A stretch of 64,000 nt of DNA from Rhizobium sp. ACO-34A (lineage in GTDB: Bacteria; Pseudomonadota; Alphaproteobacteria; Rhizobiales; Rhizobiaceae): the NCBI GenBank assembly GCA_002600635.1, contig CP021371.1, positions 2,297,001 through 2,361,000 of the forward strand. Reading direction: 5' to 3'. This document shows positions 51,286 to 61,419 of this stretch, in pieces (position 1 is the stretch's first letter; each line of letters begins with the position of its first letter). Both the position numbers and the translations under genes were made by a program. The notes beneath the pieces were generated by a model, which was not told the origin of the DNA, searched no databases, and saw only the letters and a program-made list of their open reading frames with translations.

Positions 51286-52578
51286 ATGAGCAGCGACGAC
51301 AACGGCACCAAGGCCAATCAACCCTCTGCTGAAAGCGGTGATCTCGCGGCCATTCTTGCGAGTGGTGGCAAACGGAAAAGAGGCAGTCGCTGGCTCTGGA
51401 GGGCGGTTGCGATCATCGTCCTCGCTGCTGCGGGATACGGCTATTATCTCTACAGCAGCGAGGCGACAGCCTATACCTACGCGACGTCCCCGGCAAAAAA
51501 GGGAGACCTGACCGTTCTCGTGACCGCGACGGGTTCGGTCGAGCCGACCGTTCAGGTGGATGTGTCAAGCGAGCAGTCGGGAACCGTGCGCGAGGTGCTG
51601 GTCGATTACAACAGCACGGTGAAAAAGGGCGAGGTAATCGCCCGCCTCGATACTGCCCGTTTCGAGGCGGATGTGAAAAGCGCCGAAGCCGCCCTGCTCG
51701 CTTCCAATGCGGAGGTTGCCAAGGCGGAAGCCGACATGAATTCGGCGCGGGTTTCGATGGAGCGGCAGAAGACCCTCGTCGGCAACCGCGTCTCCACCCA
51801 GCAGGATCTCGATTCCGCCCGCTATAACTATGACGCCGCAGTCGCGACGAAGGAAAGCGCCGAGGCCAATGTTCAGGCGGCGGAAGCTTCTCTCGAACAG
51901 TCGAAGGTGACACTGGCCAAGGCGACGATCATGTCGCCGATCGACGGTATCGTGCTTTCGCGCGATGTCGATCCGGGCGCAACGGTCGCCGCCTCCCTAC
52001 AGGCGCCGACGCTTTTCAAGATCGCCGGCGATCTTCGTGAGATGGAATTGCAGGTCGATATCGACGAGGCCGATGTCGGTCAGGTGGCGGTCGGCCAGCA
52101 GGCGACCTTCACCGTGGATGCTTTTCCCGACAAGCGGTTTCCCGCGGAAATCACCCAGATCCGCTATGCGTCCGAAACGATCAACGACGTCGTTACCTAC
52201 ATGGGCATCCTGACGGTGCGCAACGACGACCTGCTGCTGCGCCAGGGCATGACGGCGACGGCAGACATCGTGGTGCAGGCGATCAGGGATTCGCTTCTGG
52301 TGCCGAATGCCGCCCTGCGTTACACGCCGCCGGAAAACCTTGGGACAAGACGCCGGAGCAGCAGCATGTTCAGCCTGTTTCGTCCGCCGCGCATGGGGTC
52401 GATTACCGCTCCGGAACCGGCAGGCGGTGAGCGTACGGTCTGGGTCATGCGCAACAACGTGCCGACTGCGGTCAATATCGAGATCGGCTCCAGCGACGGC
52501 CAGAACACGGTCGTTACCAAGGGCGATATTTCCGAGGGCGACAAGCTGATCATCGACGCCACGGCGAAGAGCGGTTGA
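51286..52578 (+). CDS. MacA-like periplasmic adaptor (HlyD/RND family)
   Basis: This 430-aa membrane-fusion protein has one N-terminal transmembrane helix (about residues 38-58), a barrel/lipoyl part (VEPTVQVDVSSEQSGTVREVLV), a coiled-coil hairpin (about 125-215) and a beta-barrel C-terminal part. It bridges an ABC exporter to an outer-membrane channel. The ATPase and permease genes follow at once (9-bp gap, then 11-bp overlap), giving a MacAB-type unit. No TolC-like gene is in the window. Substrate unknown. Confidence 0.9.
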   Translation: MSSDDNGTKANQPSAESGDLAAILASGGKRKRGSRWLWRAVAIIVLAAAGYGYYLYSSEATAYTYATSPAKKGDLTVLVTATGSVEPTVQVDVSSEQSGTVREVLVDYNSTVKKGEVIARLDTARFEADVKSAEAALLASNAEVAKAEADMNSARVSMERQKTLVGNRVSTQQDLDSARYNYDAAVATKESAEANVQAAEASLEQSKVTLAKATIMSPIDGIVLSRDVDPGATVAASLQAPTLFKIAGDLREMELQVDIDEADVGQVAVGQQATFTVDAFPDKRFPAEITQIRYASETINDVVTYMGILTVRNDDLLLRQGMTATADIVVQAIRDSLLVPNAALRYTPPENLGTRRRSSSMFSLFRPPRMGSITAPEPAGGERTVWVMRNNVPTAVNIEIGSSDGQNTVVTKGDISEGDKLIIDATAKSG

Positions 52579-52587
52579 GGGCGGCCG

Positions 52588-53301
52588 ATGGCAACCCCTC
52601 CCCTCATCCAGTTCAAGCAGATTTCGAAGACCTACGGGCGCGGAGAGGCGACGATCCGGGCGCTGGATCGTATCGACCTGACCATCGAGAAGCATGAATT
52701 CGTGGCGATCATGGGCCCATCGGGCTCGGGCAAGTCGACGGCCATGAATATCCTCGGCTGGCTGGATGTGCCGACATCCGGCGAATATCTGTTCCAGGGT
52801 ATCTCGACGGGAGGACTGGACCGCAGTCAGCATACGCTTCTGCGCCGTCATATGCTGGGCTTCGTGTTCCAGGGCTTCAACCTGCTTGCCCGGACCTCGG
52901 CGGTGGAAAATGTCGAACTGCCCCTGGTCTATCGCGGCATGGAAGCGCGCGAGCGCCGACGCCTCGCCGAAAGTGCGCTGGCGAAAGTGGGGCTTTCGGG
53001 GCGCGAGCATCACACCACGCAGGAACTGTCCGGCGGCCAGCAGCAGCGCGTCGCGATCGCGAGGGCAATCGTCACCAGCCCTGCCGTGCTTCTGGCCGAC
53101 GAGCCGACCGGCAATCTCGACACCAAAACCAGCCGCGAAATCATGGACCTGATTACCGGCCTCAACCGCGATCAGGGCATCACGGTCATCATGGTGACCC
53201 ATGAGGATGATATCGCGGCCTATGCCAAGCGTAACCTGCGTTTCGTCGACGGACATCTCCACAGCGACAGCCTGAACGGAGTGTATTCCGATGTTCCTTG
53301 A
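52588..53301 (+). CDS. MacB-type ABC ATPase subunit (LolD-like)
   Basis: This 237-aa ATPase has Walker [10 protein letters not shown] (about 43-51), signature [16 protein letters not shown], Walker [14 protein letters not shown] and switch His in MVTHED. It belongs to the MacB/LolD/FtsE class, which pairs with FtsX-type permeases that transmit mechanical force. The permease gene overlaps it by 11 bases. In E. coli MacB both parts are fused; here they are separate genes. Confidence 0.93.
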   Translation: MATPPLIQFKQISKTYGRGEATIRALDRIDLTIEKHEFVAIMGPSGSGKSTAMNILGWLDVPTSGEYLFQGISTGGLDRSQHTLLRRHMLGFVFQGFNLLARTSAVENVELPLVYRGMEARERRRLAESALAKVGLSGREHHTTQELSGGQQQRVAIARAIVTSPAVLLADEPTGNLDTKTSREIMDLITGLNRDQGITVIMVTHEDDIAAYAKRNLRFVDGHLHSDSLNGVYSDVP

Positions 53302-54496
53302 AACCGTGAAACTGGCCTTGCGGGCCATCTTCCGCAACATGCTGCGTTCGTTTCTGACGGTTCTCGGCGTCGTCATCGGTGTCGCAGCGGTCATCGCCAT
53401 GGTGACCATCGGCAACGGCACGACTGCGCAGGTCACGGCGGAAATCTCGAAGCTTGGCACGAACCTGCTGTTCGTCCGGCCGGGCCAATTCGGACCCGGT
53501 CGGGCAAGCGCCGAAGCCAAGAAGTTCAACGAGCGCGATGTGCAGGCGATCAGCGACCAGATCGGCGGCCTTCGCGCGGTTGCTGGCGTCAACCAGTCGA
53601 CCCAGACGGCGATCTACGGCGGAGAAAATCACTCGACCTCGGTCATCGGCACCACTGGCGATTATTTCGTCGCGCAGGACTGGGATCTCGCCAGCGGGCG
53701 CACCTTCCTCGTATCGGAAGAGCGCGGCGGTCAGGCGGTCTGCGTCATCGGTGAAACGATCCGGCGCGAACTGTTCGGCTCCACTCCGCCGCTTGAAAAG
53801 AACATCCGTGTCGGCGCCATCGCCTGCCAGGTGATCGGCGTTCTCGCGCGCAAGGGCCAGAGTGGCATGGGCAACGACCAGGACGATGTCGTCGTCATGC
53901 CGCTCAAGGTCTTCCAGCGCCGTATCAGCGGTTCCAGCGACGTGTCGAGCATGATCCTGTCTGCCCGCGACGGCGTGTCGACCTCCAAGGTTCAGGCCGA
54001 TGTCGAGCGTCTCTTGCGCGAGCGGCGCAAGATCATTGCCGGCCGCCAGGACGATTTCTCCGTCAACGACATGACCCAGATGGCCGCGACGCTTACCGGC
54101 ACCACCACGCTGATGACCGGCCTTCTCGGCGCGGTCGCCGCCGTCAGCCTGCTCGTCGGCGGTATCGGCATCATGAACATCATGCTGGTCTCGGTTACGG
54201 AGCGAACGCGAGAAATCGGCATCCGTCTGGCGATCGGCGCACTGGAAAAGCAGGTACTCATGCAGTTCCTCGTCGAGGCGGTGACGCTCTCGCTCGCCGG
54301 CGGGATCATCGGCATCCTGCTCGGTCTAGGCCTAGCCTATGCCGCGGTGAGCTACATGAACGTGCCCTTCGTCGCCAGCCCCTCGGTCATCCTGTTGGCT
54401 TTTGCCTTCTCGGCAGCGATCGGCATGGTCTTCGGCTATTTCCCGGCAAGGCGGGCGGCGCAACTCAACCCCATCGAGGCGCTACGGCACGAATAG
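53291..54496 (+). CDS. MacB-type ABC permease subunit (FtsX family)
   Basis: This 401-aa protein has one N-terminal transmembrane helix (about residues 18-42: [21 protein letters not shown]), a large periplasmic domain (about 45-270), and three C-terminal helices with the conserved [23 protein letters not shown] segment. This matches MacB-type FtsX permeases. It forms one operon with the preceding adaptor and ATPase. It is convergent with mfd. Confidence 0.93.
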   Translation: MFLETVKLALRAIFRNMLRSFLTVLGVVIGVAAVIAMVTIGNGTTAQVTAEISKLGTNLLFVRPGQFGPGRASAEAKKFNERDVQAISDQIGGLRAVAGVNQSTQTAIYGGENHSTSVIGTTGDYFVAQDWDLASGRTFLVSEERGGQAVCVIGETIRRELFGSTPPLEKNIRVGAIACQVIGVLARKGQSGMGNDQDDVVVMPLKVFQRRISGSSDVSSMILSARDGVSTSKVQADVERLLRERRKIIAGRQDDFSVNDMTQMAATLTGTTTLMTGLLGAVAAVSLLVGGIGIMNIMLVSVTERTREIGIRLAIGALEKQVLMQFLVEAVTLSLAGGIIGILLGLGLAYAAVSYMNVPFVASPSVILLAFAFSAAIGMVFGYFPARRAAQLNPIEALRHE

Positions 54497-54547
54497 CAGA
54501 TGGGAGCCGCGAACCCGTGCGACTCCTCAATCTCGACGCAAGCCTTG

Positions 54548-57500
54548 TCAGCCGGCAGTCGCGAGTTGTGCGAACTGCGTCATGACCATCGCCGCACCTG
54601 CGAGCCGCTTTTCCGGCGTCGGCAGGTCGCGCGTCAGGAATACGCTCTGGTCCGGACGGATCTTCGCCATGGTGCCCTGCTTGGCAATGAAGCCGACCAA
54701 TGCGGCGGGGTTCGGGAATTCCTTGTTGCGGAACTGCACGACCACGCCCTTCGGACCGGCTTCCAGCTTCTCGACATTGGCCTTGCGGCAAAGCGCCTTG
54801 ATATAGACGACCTTGAGCAGGCTCTGGACTTCGGCCGGAAGCGGCCCGAAGCGGTCGATCATTTCCGCGCCGAAGGCATCGATGTCGCCGAGTTCGTTGA
54901 GCTCGCCGAGACGACGATAAAGGCCGAGGCGCAAATGCAGGTCCGGCACGTAATCGTCCGGGATCATCACCGAGGTGCCGACGGAGATCTGCGGCGACCA
55001 GCCGGTATCCGCCACCTCGTCCACGCCCTTCACTTCCGCAACCGCCTCCTCCAGCATCTGCTGGTAAAGCTCGAAGCCGACTTCCTTGATATGGCCGGAC
55101 TGTTCCTCGCCCAGCAGGTTGCCCGCGCCGCGGATGTCGAGGTCATGGCTGGCAAGCTGGAAACCTGCGCCAAGCGTGTCGAGCGACTGCAGCACCTTGA
55201 GGCGCCGTTCGGCCGTCGTCGTCAGCACCTTGTTGACCGGCAGTGTCAGCAGAGCGAAGGCGCGGACCTTGGAACGCCCGACGCGACCGCGCAGCTGATA
55301 GAGCTGCGCCAGCCCGAACATGTCGGCGCGGTGCACGATCAGTGTATTGGCGGTCGGTACGTCGAGACCGGATTCGACGATGGTGGTCGACAGCAGCACA
55401 TCGTACTTGCCGTCATAGAAGGCATTCATGATGTCTTCGAGTTCGCTCGCCGGCATCTGGCCATGGGCGATGGCGACCTTCAGTTCCGGCACGTCGGATT
55501 GCAGGAACGCCTGGATATCGGCAAGATCGGCAAGCCGCGGGCAAACATAGAAGCTCTGGCCGCCGCGATAATGCTCGCGCATCAGCGTCTCGCGGATGAC
55601 GAGCGGATCGAAGGGCGAGATGAAAGTGCGGACCGCCATGCGGTCGACCGGTGGCGTGGTGATCAGCGAAAGCTCGCGCACGCCGGTCATGGCAAGCTGC
55701 AGGGTGCGCGGGATCGGCGTCGCAGACAGCGTCAGCACATGCACGTCTGACTTCAGTTCCTTCAGCCGTTCCTTGTGCTTGACGCCGAAGTGCTGTTCCT
55801 CATCGATGATCAGCAGGCCGAGATTGGCGAACTGAATGCCCGCGCCGAGCAGCGCATGGGTGCCGACCACGACATCGGTCTTTCCTTCGGCGACCTCCTT
55901 CTTGACGAGGTTAAGCTCCTTCGTGCCGACGAGACGGGATGCCTGCTGCACCCGGATCGGCAGTCCACGGAAGCGCTCGGAGAAGGTCTTGAAATGCTGG
56001 CGGGCAAGAAGCGTCGTGGGCACCACGACGGCGACCTGAATGCCGTTCATCGCGGCGACGAAAGCGGCGCGCAACGCCACCTCGGTCTTGCCGAAGCCGA
56101 CGTCGCCGCAGACCAGCCGGTCCATCGGCCGGCCTGCACCGAGATCGCCGCGCACAGCTTCGATGGCGTTCAGCTGGTCTTCCGTCTCGTCATAGGGGAA
56201 ACGGGCGGCAAATTCGTCGTAGAGGCCTTCCTGCGTCGTCAGCACCGGAGCGGTTCGTGTCATGCGTTCGGCGGCGACCCGGATCAGAGCGCCTGCCATG
56301 TCGAGCAGCCGCTTCTTGAGCTTGGCCTTGCGCATCTGCCATGCGCCGCCACCGAGCTTATCAAGCTGCGCGTCGCTTGCCTCGGACCCGTATCGCGACA
56401 GAAGATCGATGTTTTCGACCGGCAGGAACAGCTTGGCGTCGTCGGCATATTGCAGTTCAAGGCAGGCATGCGGAGCGCCGACGGCCTCGATGGTGCGAAG
56501 GCCGATGAAGCGGCCGATGCCGTGTTCGGCGTGAACGACGATCGAGCCCTCGTCGAGGCCCGCCACTTCCGAGATGAAATCGGCGGCCCGCTTACGCCGC
56601 TTGGAACGGCGCACCATGCGGTCGCCGAGAATATCCTGTTCGCCGACGACGACGAGATCACCGGCCTCGAAACCGCCTTCCAGGCTGAGAACGGCCGTTG
56701 CCGCCTCGCCCTTCTTCAAGCCATCGATGTCCTTGAGGGCCGCGATCTGCTTGAGATTGGCAAGCCCGTGTTCGGCAAGCACCTGCAGCAGGCGGTCGAG
56801 CGAGCCTTCCGACCAGCCCGTGATCAGCACCTTGGAGCCTGATGCCCGCTTGTCGGCGATGTATTTCACCGCCTGATCGAACACGTTGGTGCGCGTCTGC
56901 CCGTCGCTCTCTCCGGCCTCGACCGCATTCTTTGCCCATCGCGGACCCGGCCTTGCCGGTATCTCGATTACCCGGCGGGATTCGCCGTCGTGTTCGGCAA
57001 AGGGCGTCAACCGCAGCGGTTCGTGAGCATCCAGCGTGCGGGCGAATTCGCCGGCGCCGAGATAGAGCCTTTCGGGCGGTACGGGCTTGTAGGGCGTGCC
57101 CTGTCCCAGATGCCCCTTGCCGGGCGTGCCGGAATTCAGCCGCGCCTCGTAATAGTCGCGGATCAGCTTGGCGCGCTCTTCCGCCGCTTCCTTCACCGTA
57201 TGGTCCGTGACGATGCGGAAGCCGCGGAGATAGTCGAACACCGTTTCCAGATGATCGTGGAACAGCGGTAGCCAGTGTTCCATGCCGGCGTAGCGGCGTC
57301 CCTCGGACACGGCCGAATAAAGCGCGTCGTCGCGGGTGGCCGCGCCGAACAGCGAAAGGTAGTTCTTGCGGAAACGGCTGATGCTTTCCGGCGTCAGCGT
57401 CACCTCGCTCATCGGGTTGAGGTCGAGGGAGCGCGCCTGCCCCGTGGTGCGCTGGCTGGCCGGATCGAAGAAGCGGATGCTTTCCAGTGTATCGCCGAAG

Positions 57501-58063
57501 AAATCGAGGCGGACCGGCTCTTCCGGACCGGGCACGAAGACGTCGAGAATGCCGCCGCGGACGGCGAATTCGCCGACCTCGCGCACGGTCGGCACCCGGT
57601 CGAAGCCGTTGCGCTCGAGCCTTGCGGCAATGTCGTCCATCCGCACCTGATTGCCGGGTCTGGCCGAAAAGGCCAGATGCTCTATCACATCCGCTGGCGC
57701 AAGCTTTTGCAGCATGGCGTTGACGGTGACCAGGACGATGGCCGGATGCGGTTTCTTCGAATGGGCAATCAGCCCGGACAATGCGGCGAGACGTCGGGCC
57801 GAGACATCGGCCGATGGCGATACGCGGTCATAGGGAAGGCAGTCCCAGGCGGGCAGCGTCAGAACCGGAATGTCCGGCGCGGCAAAGCCGAGCATCTGCT
57901 CGATATCGGCCATGCGCTGGCCGTCCGACAGCACGTAGGCGACCGGCTGCCCCTGCCGCGCGATCTCGGCGATCAGGAACGCGACCATGCCATCCGGCAC
58001 ATGCGAGATCGTCAGTCTGGATTTGGTCGCGGCGATCGTCTTGGCATCGAGAAGCGAGATCAT
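54548..58063 (-). CDS. mfd: Mfd, transcription-repair coupling factor
   Basis: This 1171-aa translocase removes RNA polymerase stalled at DNA lesions and recruits UvrA. Its order is UvrB-like N-terminal region, RNA-polymerase-interaction domain (EGSIVVHAEHGIGRF near its start), SF2 ATPase with GDVGFGKTEVAL and DEEQHFG, then the TRCF C-terminal domain. ATG 58063 overlaps the sdhE stop (ATGA), so the frame to 58180 is not used. Length is usual for alphaproteobacteria. Confidence 0.97.
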   Translation of the reverse strand: MISLLDAKTIAATKSRLTISHVPDGMVAFLIAEIARQGQPVAYVLSDGQRMADIEQMLGFAAPDIPVLTLPAWDCLPYDRVSPSADVSARRLAALSGLIAHSKKPHPAIVLVTVNAMLQKLAPADVIEHLAFSARPGNQVRMDDIAARLERNGFDRVPTVREVGEFAVRGGILDVFVPGPEEPVRLDFFGDTLESIRFFDPASQRTTGQARSLDLNPMSEVTLTPESISRFRKNYLSLFGAATRDDALYSAVSEGRRYAGMEHWLPLFHDHLETVFDYLRGFRIVTDHTVKEAAEERAKLIRDYYEARLNSGTPGKGHLGQGTPYKPVPPERLYLGAGEFARTLDAHEPLRLTPFAEHDGESRRVIEIPARPGPRWAKNAVEAGESDGQTRTNVFDQAVKYIADKRASGSKVLITGWSEGSLDRLLQVLAEHGLANLKQIAALKDIDGLKKGEAATAVLSLEGGFEAGDLVVVGEQDILGDRMVRRSKRRKRAADFISEVAGLDEGSIVVHAEHGIGRFIGLRTIEAVGAPHACLELQYADDAKLFLPVENIDLLSRYGSEASDAQLDKLGGGAWQMRKAKLKKRLLDMAGALIRVAAERMTRTAPVLTTQEGLYDEFAARFPYDETEDQLNAIEAVRGDLGAGRPMDRLVCGDVGFGKTEVALRAAFVAAMNGIQVAVVVPTTLLARQHFKTFSERFRGLPIRVQQASRLVGTKELNLVKKEVAEGKTDVVVGTHALLGAGIQFANLGLLIIDEEQHFGVKHKERLKELKSDVHVLTLSATPIPRTLQLAMTGVRELSLITTPPVDRMAVRTFISPFDPLVIRETLMREHYRGGQSFYVCPRLADLADIQAFLQSDVPELKVAIAHGQMPASELEDIMNAFYDGKYDVLLSTTIVESGLDVPTANTLIVHRADMFGLAQLYQLRGRVGRSKVRAFALLTLPVNKVLTTTAERRLKVLQSLDTLGAGFQLASHDLDIRGAGNLLGEEQSGHIKEVGFELYQQMLEEAVAEVKGVDEVADTGWSPQISVGTSVMIPDDYVPDLHLRLGLYRRLGELNELGDIDAFGAEMIDRFGPLPAEVQSLLKVVYIKALCRKANVEKLEAGPKGVVVQFRNKEFPNPAALVGFIAKQGTMAKIRPDQSVFLTRDLPTPEKRLAGAAMVMTQFAQLATAG

Positions 58064-58377
58064 TCCGGGCGTCCGGCAGTGTCCATGGTGACGGGCGAGA
58101 AATCGGGGCGACAGGCCATGATGCGCTCGAAGAGCGGGGTCTTCAGATGATCCGGTACGGGAGCCGCTTCCGTGATCCACTTGATCAGGTCCTGATCTTC
58201 CTCGGCCATGATGCGCTCCAGCTCGTCAAGCGTCGCCTCGTCCATCGTGCCGATTTCCGCTTCCGCGAACTGTCCGAGCATCAGGTCCATCTCGCGAATG
58301 CCCCGATGCCAGCAGCGAAACAGAATACGCCGGCGGCGCGGATCGAGATCGGCACTGCTGAGGATCAATCCTGTCAT
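58060..58377 (-). CDS. sdhE: SdhE, succinate dehydrogenase flavinylation factor
   Basis: This 105-aa protein belongs to the SdhE/SDHAF2 (DUF339) family, which helps attach FAD to succinate dehydrogenase subunit A. The signature is RILFRCWHRGIREMDLMLGQF (about 17-37), including the conserved RGxxEMD, followed by helical EEDQDLIKWI. It overlaps mfd by four bases; this mfd-sdhE order is common in rhizobia. Confidence 0.93.
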   Translation of the reverse strand: MTGLILSSADLDPRRRRILFRCWHRGIREMDLMLGQFAEAEIGTMDEATLDELERIMAEEDQDLIKWITEAAPVPDHLKTPLFERIMACRPDFSPVTMDTAGRPE

Positions 58378-58475
58378 GTCGAAACACCTTCCTGTTGATG
58401 CGCCTCTATAGCCGCTCGATCGGGAAATGTCAGCCTTGCCAAGGTGGTAATTCTCGGGCCATTTTGGCGCCCATC

Positions 58476-60581
58476 ATGCGGCCGACTATTCTCGATCCCC
58501 TGTTCTCCTCCGTTGCCTCGCTTTCCGGCGTTGGGCCCAAGCTTGCGCAATTGCTGGCGAGCCTGCTTGGCAGGGAGGATGCCGAGGACGCGCGCGTCGT
58601 GGATCTGCTGTTCCTTGCGCCCCATCGGCTGATCGACCGCCGCAACCAGCCGGGCATCGCGCTTGCGCCGCAAGGCGCGATCATCACCGTCACTGGCCGC
58701 GTCGATCGCCACCAGCCGCCACCGCCCGGCAAGTCGAACATGCCTTATCGCGTGTTCCTGCACGATCCGACAGGCGAACTGGCGCTGACCTTCTTCCGCG
58801 CCAAGGGCAACTGGCTGGAAAAGGCACTGCCGATCGATGAGGAGGTCATCGTCTCCGGCAAGATCGACTGGTTCAACGGCCGTCCCTCCATGGTGCATCC
58901 CGATGTGATGATGAAGGCGAGCGAGGCGGAAAACCTGCCGCTCGTCGAGCCGGTCTATCCTCTGACGGCCGGCCTGTCGCCGAAAGTGCTGCGCAAGGCG
59001 GTAGAGCATGCGCTGGAGCGCGTTCCGGACCTGCCGGAATGGGCGGATCCCGCCTTGACCGTCAAGCAGTCCTTCCCGACGCCGAGGGAAAGCTTCCGCC
59101 AGTTGCATCATCCGCGCGATGAGGCCGACGTCGATCCACAGGCACCCGCCCGTCGCCGGCTTGCCTATGACGAGTTCCTCGCAGGCCAGGTATCGCTCGC
59201 GCTCGTCCGCCAGCGCCTGCGCAAGGTACCCGGCACGCCGGTCCGCCCAAGCGGAGAACTGTCGTCGAAGATCTTGTCCTCCCTGCCCTTTTCTCCGACC
59301 CGCAGCCAGACGGAAGCCATAGCCGATGTCCTCAAGGACATGGGGTCCGATACCCGCATGCTGCGCCTGCTGCAGGGTGATGTCGGCGCCGGCAAGACGC
59401 TGGTTGCCCTGCTTGCCATGGCGGCCGTGGTCGAGAGCGGCGGACAGGCGGTTCTGATGGCCCCGACGGAAATCCTCGCGCGCCAGCATTATGCGACAAT
59501 CTCGAAATTCGGCGCGGCCGCTGGTCTGCGCATTGAGGTTCTGACTGGCCGCACCAAGGGCCGCGAGCGCGATGCGATCACCGAACGCATCGCCTCGGGC
59601 GAAGCCCAGATCGTCATCGGCACCCATGCGCTCTTTCAGGACACGGTCAGCTACAAGAACCTCATGCTGGCGGTCGTGGACGAACAGCATCGCTTCGGCG
59701 TGCACCAGCGCCTGCGGCTGACCGCCAAGGGCATCTCGCCCCATATGCTGGTAATGACGGCAACGCCGATCCCGCGCACACTGGTGCTGGCCGCCTTCGG
59801 CGATATGGATGTGTCCAAGCTCACGGAAAAACCCGCTGGCCGCAAGCCCATCCAGACGGTGACCGTATCAAGCGAACGCACGGGCGAGATCATCGACCGG
59901 CTGCGCGCCGCCATTGCCGATGGCAAGAAAGCCTACTGGATCTGCCCGCTGGTCGAGGAATCGGATGTCTCCGACCTGATGTCGGCCGAGGAGCGCCATG
60001 CGGTCCTGTCGAAAGCCATCTGCGCGCCCATCGGCCTCGTCCATGGCCGCATGAGTGGCCCGGAAAAAGATGCGGCCATGCTCGCCTTCAAGTCGGGCGA
60101 GACCCGCCTGCTGGTTGCCACCACGGTCGTAGAGGTGGGCGTCGATGTTCCCGATGCGACGATCATGGTGATCGAGCATGCCGAGCGTTTCGGCCTGGCG
60201 CAGCTGCATCAGCTTCGCGGCCGTGTCGGCCGCGGCGACGAGGCATCGACCTGCATCCTGCTCTACAAGGGACCTCTCTCGGAAAACGGCCGCGCCCGCC
60301 TTTCCGTGCTGCGTGATAGCGAGGACGGATTCCTGATTGCGGAAGAGGACCTGAAGCTGCGCGGTGAAGGCGAGTTGCTTGGTACCCGCCAGTCCGGAAC
60401 GCCCGGCTTCCGCATCGCCAGCCTCGAAGCCCATGCCGATCTTCTGGAGATCGCCCGCAGGGACGCGAGTTATCTTCTGGAACGCGATCCCGATCTGGAA
60501 AGCCCGCGCGGTCAGGCAATCCGGGTACTCCTCTACCTCCATCGCAGGGATGAGGCTATCCGATTCCTTCGGGCGGGATGA
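58476..60581 (+). CDS. recG: RecG, ATP-dependent DNA helicase
   Basis: This 701-aa helicase remodels stalled forks and Holliday junctions. It has an N-terminal wedge/OB domain (about 1-190), a helicase core with GDVGAGKTLVALL, DEQHRFG and motif TATPIPRT, and a C-terminal TRCF-like end (HQLRGRVGRG). ATG 58476 gives the canonical MRPTILDPLF start; upstream ATGs at 58395 lie in the divergent promoter gap with sdhE. Confidence 0.97.
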   Translation: MRPTILDPLFSSVASLSGVGPKLAQLLASLLGREDAEDARVVDLLFLAPHRLIDRRNQPGIALAPQGAIITVTGRVDRHQPPPPGKSNMPYRVFLHDPTGELALTFFRAKGNWLEKALPIDEEVIVSGKIDWFNGRPSMVHPDVMMKASEAENLPLVEPVYPLTAGLSPKVLRKAVEHALERVPDLPEWADPALTVKQSFPTPRESFRQLHHPRDEADVDPQAPARRRLAYDEFLAGQVSLALVRQRLRKVPGTPVRPSGELSSKILSSLPFSPTRSQTEAIADVLKDMGSDTRMLRLLQGDVGAGKTLVALLAMAAVVESGGQAVLMAPTEILARQHYATISKFGAAAGLRIEVLTGRTKGRERDAITERIASGEAQIVIGTHALFQDTVSYKNLMLAVVDEQHRFGVHQRLRLTAKGISPHMLVMTATPIPRTLVLAAFGDMDVSKLTEKPAGRKPIQTVTVSSERTGEIIDRLRAAIADGKKAYWICPLVEESDVSDLMSAEERHAVLSKAICAPIGLVHGRMSGPEKDAAMLAFKSGETRLLVATTVVEVGVDVPDATIMVIEHAERFGLAQLHQLRGRVGRGDEASTCILLYKGPLSENGRARLSVLRDSEDGFLIAEEDLKLRGEGELLGTRQSGTPGFRIASLEAHADLLEIARRDASYLLERDPDLESPRGQAIRVLLYLHRRDEAIRFLRAG

Positions 60582-60668
60582 CTGCATTACGTCTTTGTGG
60601 CTACTCGATTCCCGTCCGCGCTTTTGCTTTTATTTTTTCAGGCGTTCCGGCTGGGAGATTGTGTCGCC

Positions 60669-60863
60669 ATGGAAAAGGTGAAGGCCGCGAGTGCTGTCGC
60701 GGGCGTTATTGCAGCGATTGCTGCCGTTGCATCAGTCGTTATCGACTACACGGCCATTTTCTCCAACAACAACACCGGTAGTGAATATCGTATCAGTACA
60801 GCGGGGAGTGATAGTCCCGTTGTCGTCGGGGCCGGCGGCGATGTGAACATCGGTAGCAAATGA
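60669..60863 (+). CDS. 64-aa hypothetical membrane-associated protein
   Basis: Begins MEKVKAASAVAGVIAAIAAVASVV: one hydrophobic segment (residues 5-27), then a Gly/Ser/Asn-rich tail ending GGDVNIGSK. The gene follows recG by 87 bp and its stop nearly touches the next ATG, so the two small genes form a pair. No family recognised; the hydrophobic-then-flexible layout suggests a membrane or exported peptide. Confidence 0.6.
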   Translation: MEKVKAASAVAGVIAAIAAVASVVIDYTAIFSNNNTGSEYRISTAGSDSPVVVGAGGDVNIGSK

Positions 60864-60864
60864 G

Positions 60865-61419
60865 ATGAGGCGCAGGGTATCCCTTCAGGTTTGCGTGATC
60901 GCACTTGCGCCTTTCTCCCTGCCCGGCATCGTGGAGGCGCAATCTCCGGAAACGAAAGGCAGCTGCAGTCCTGTCATCGACCGGACCGGCGGAAACGTCA
61001 CGGTGAAGTGCGGCAAGGCCGATGTCGAGGTAGAGTTCCTGATTGGCGTCCTCAAGCAGGAGTGTGAAACATTCTCCGAACAGATGGAACGTTGGGGAAA
61101 AGATATCGAGGAGTGGCGGGGGCAGATTCGCATCGCCCTTTTCCCGCGCTTCAGTAACGCCATCGTTGCCGATATTCGTGACAACAAGGCCACGATCTAT
61201 GAATACGACAAAGTCGATTTCATCAAGATCTACCGGACCGCGGTGGACATCGATAACCTCTACAACATCGCCTACTCGTATCGCGACGAGATTGCCAGAA
61301 TGGACATCTACATCAGCAGTCCGGAGATGAAATATCTCCGTGCGGTGGGAACCGTCTGCGCCTGGGGCGGGGTCGTTATAGATGTCGAAACGTGGCGAAA
61401 GACCTATATCAGGGGTTGA
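60865..61419 (+). CDS. 184-aa exported hypothetical protein
   Basis: An N-terminal signal peptide (about 1-26, VEAQ context) precedes a domain with Cys pairs (SCSPVID, VKCGKADV) and a helical middle (ECETFSEQMERWGKDIEEW). It starts one base after the preceding stop, so it is translationally linked to the 64-aa gene. It overlaps the DUF502 gene by 11 bp at its end. No family recognised; the insertion between recG and DUF502 is unlike the compact order expected there. Confidence 0.7.
   Translation: MRRRVSLQVCVIALAPFSLPGIVEAQSPETKGSCSPVIDRTGGNVTVKCGKADVEVEFLIGVLKQECETFSEQMERWGKDIEEWRGQIRIALFPRFSNAIVADIRDNKATIYEYDKVDFIKIYRTAVDIDNLYNIAYSYRDEIARMDIYISSPEMKYLRAVGTVCAWGGVVIDVETWRKTYIRG

Noticed and set aside
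54500..55750. 416-codon plus-strand frame opposite mfd
   Set aside because: Antisense to a clear mfd domain region; no family-like residues.
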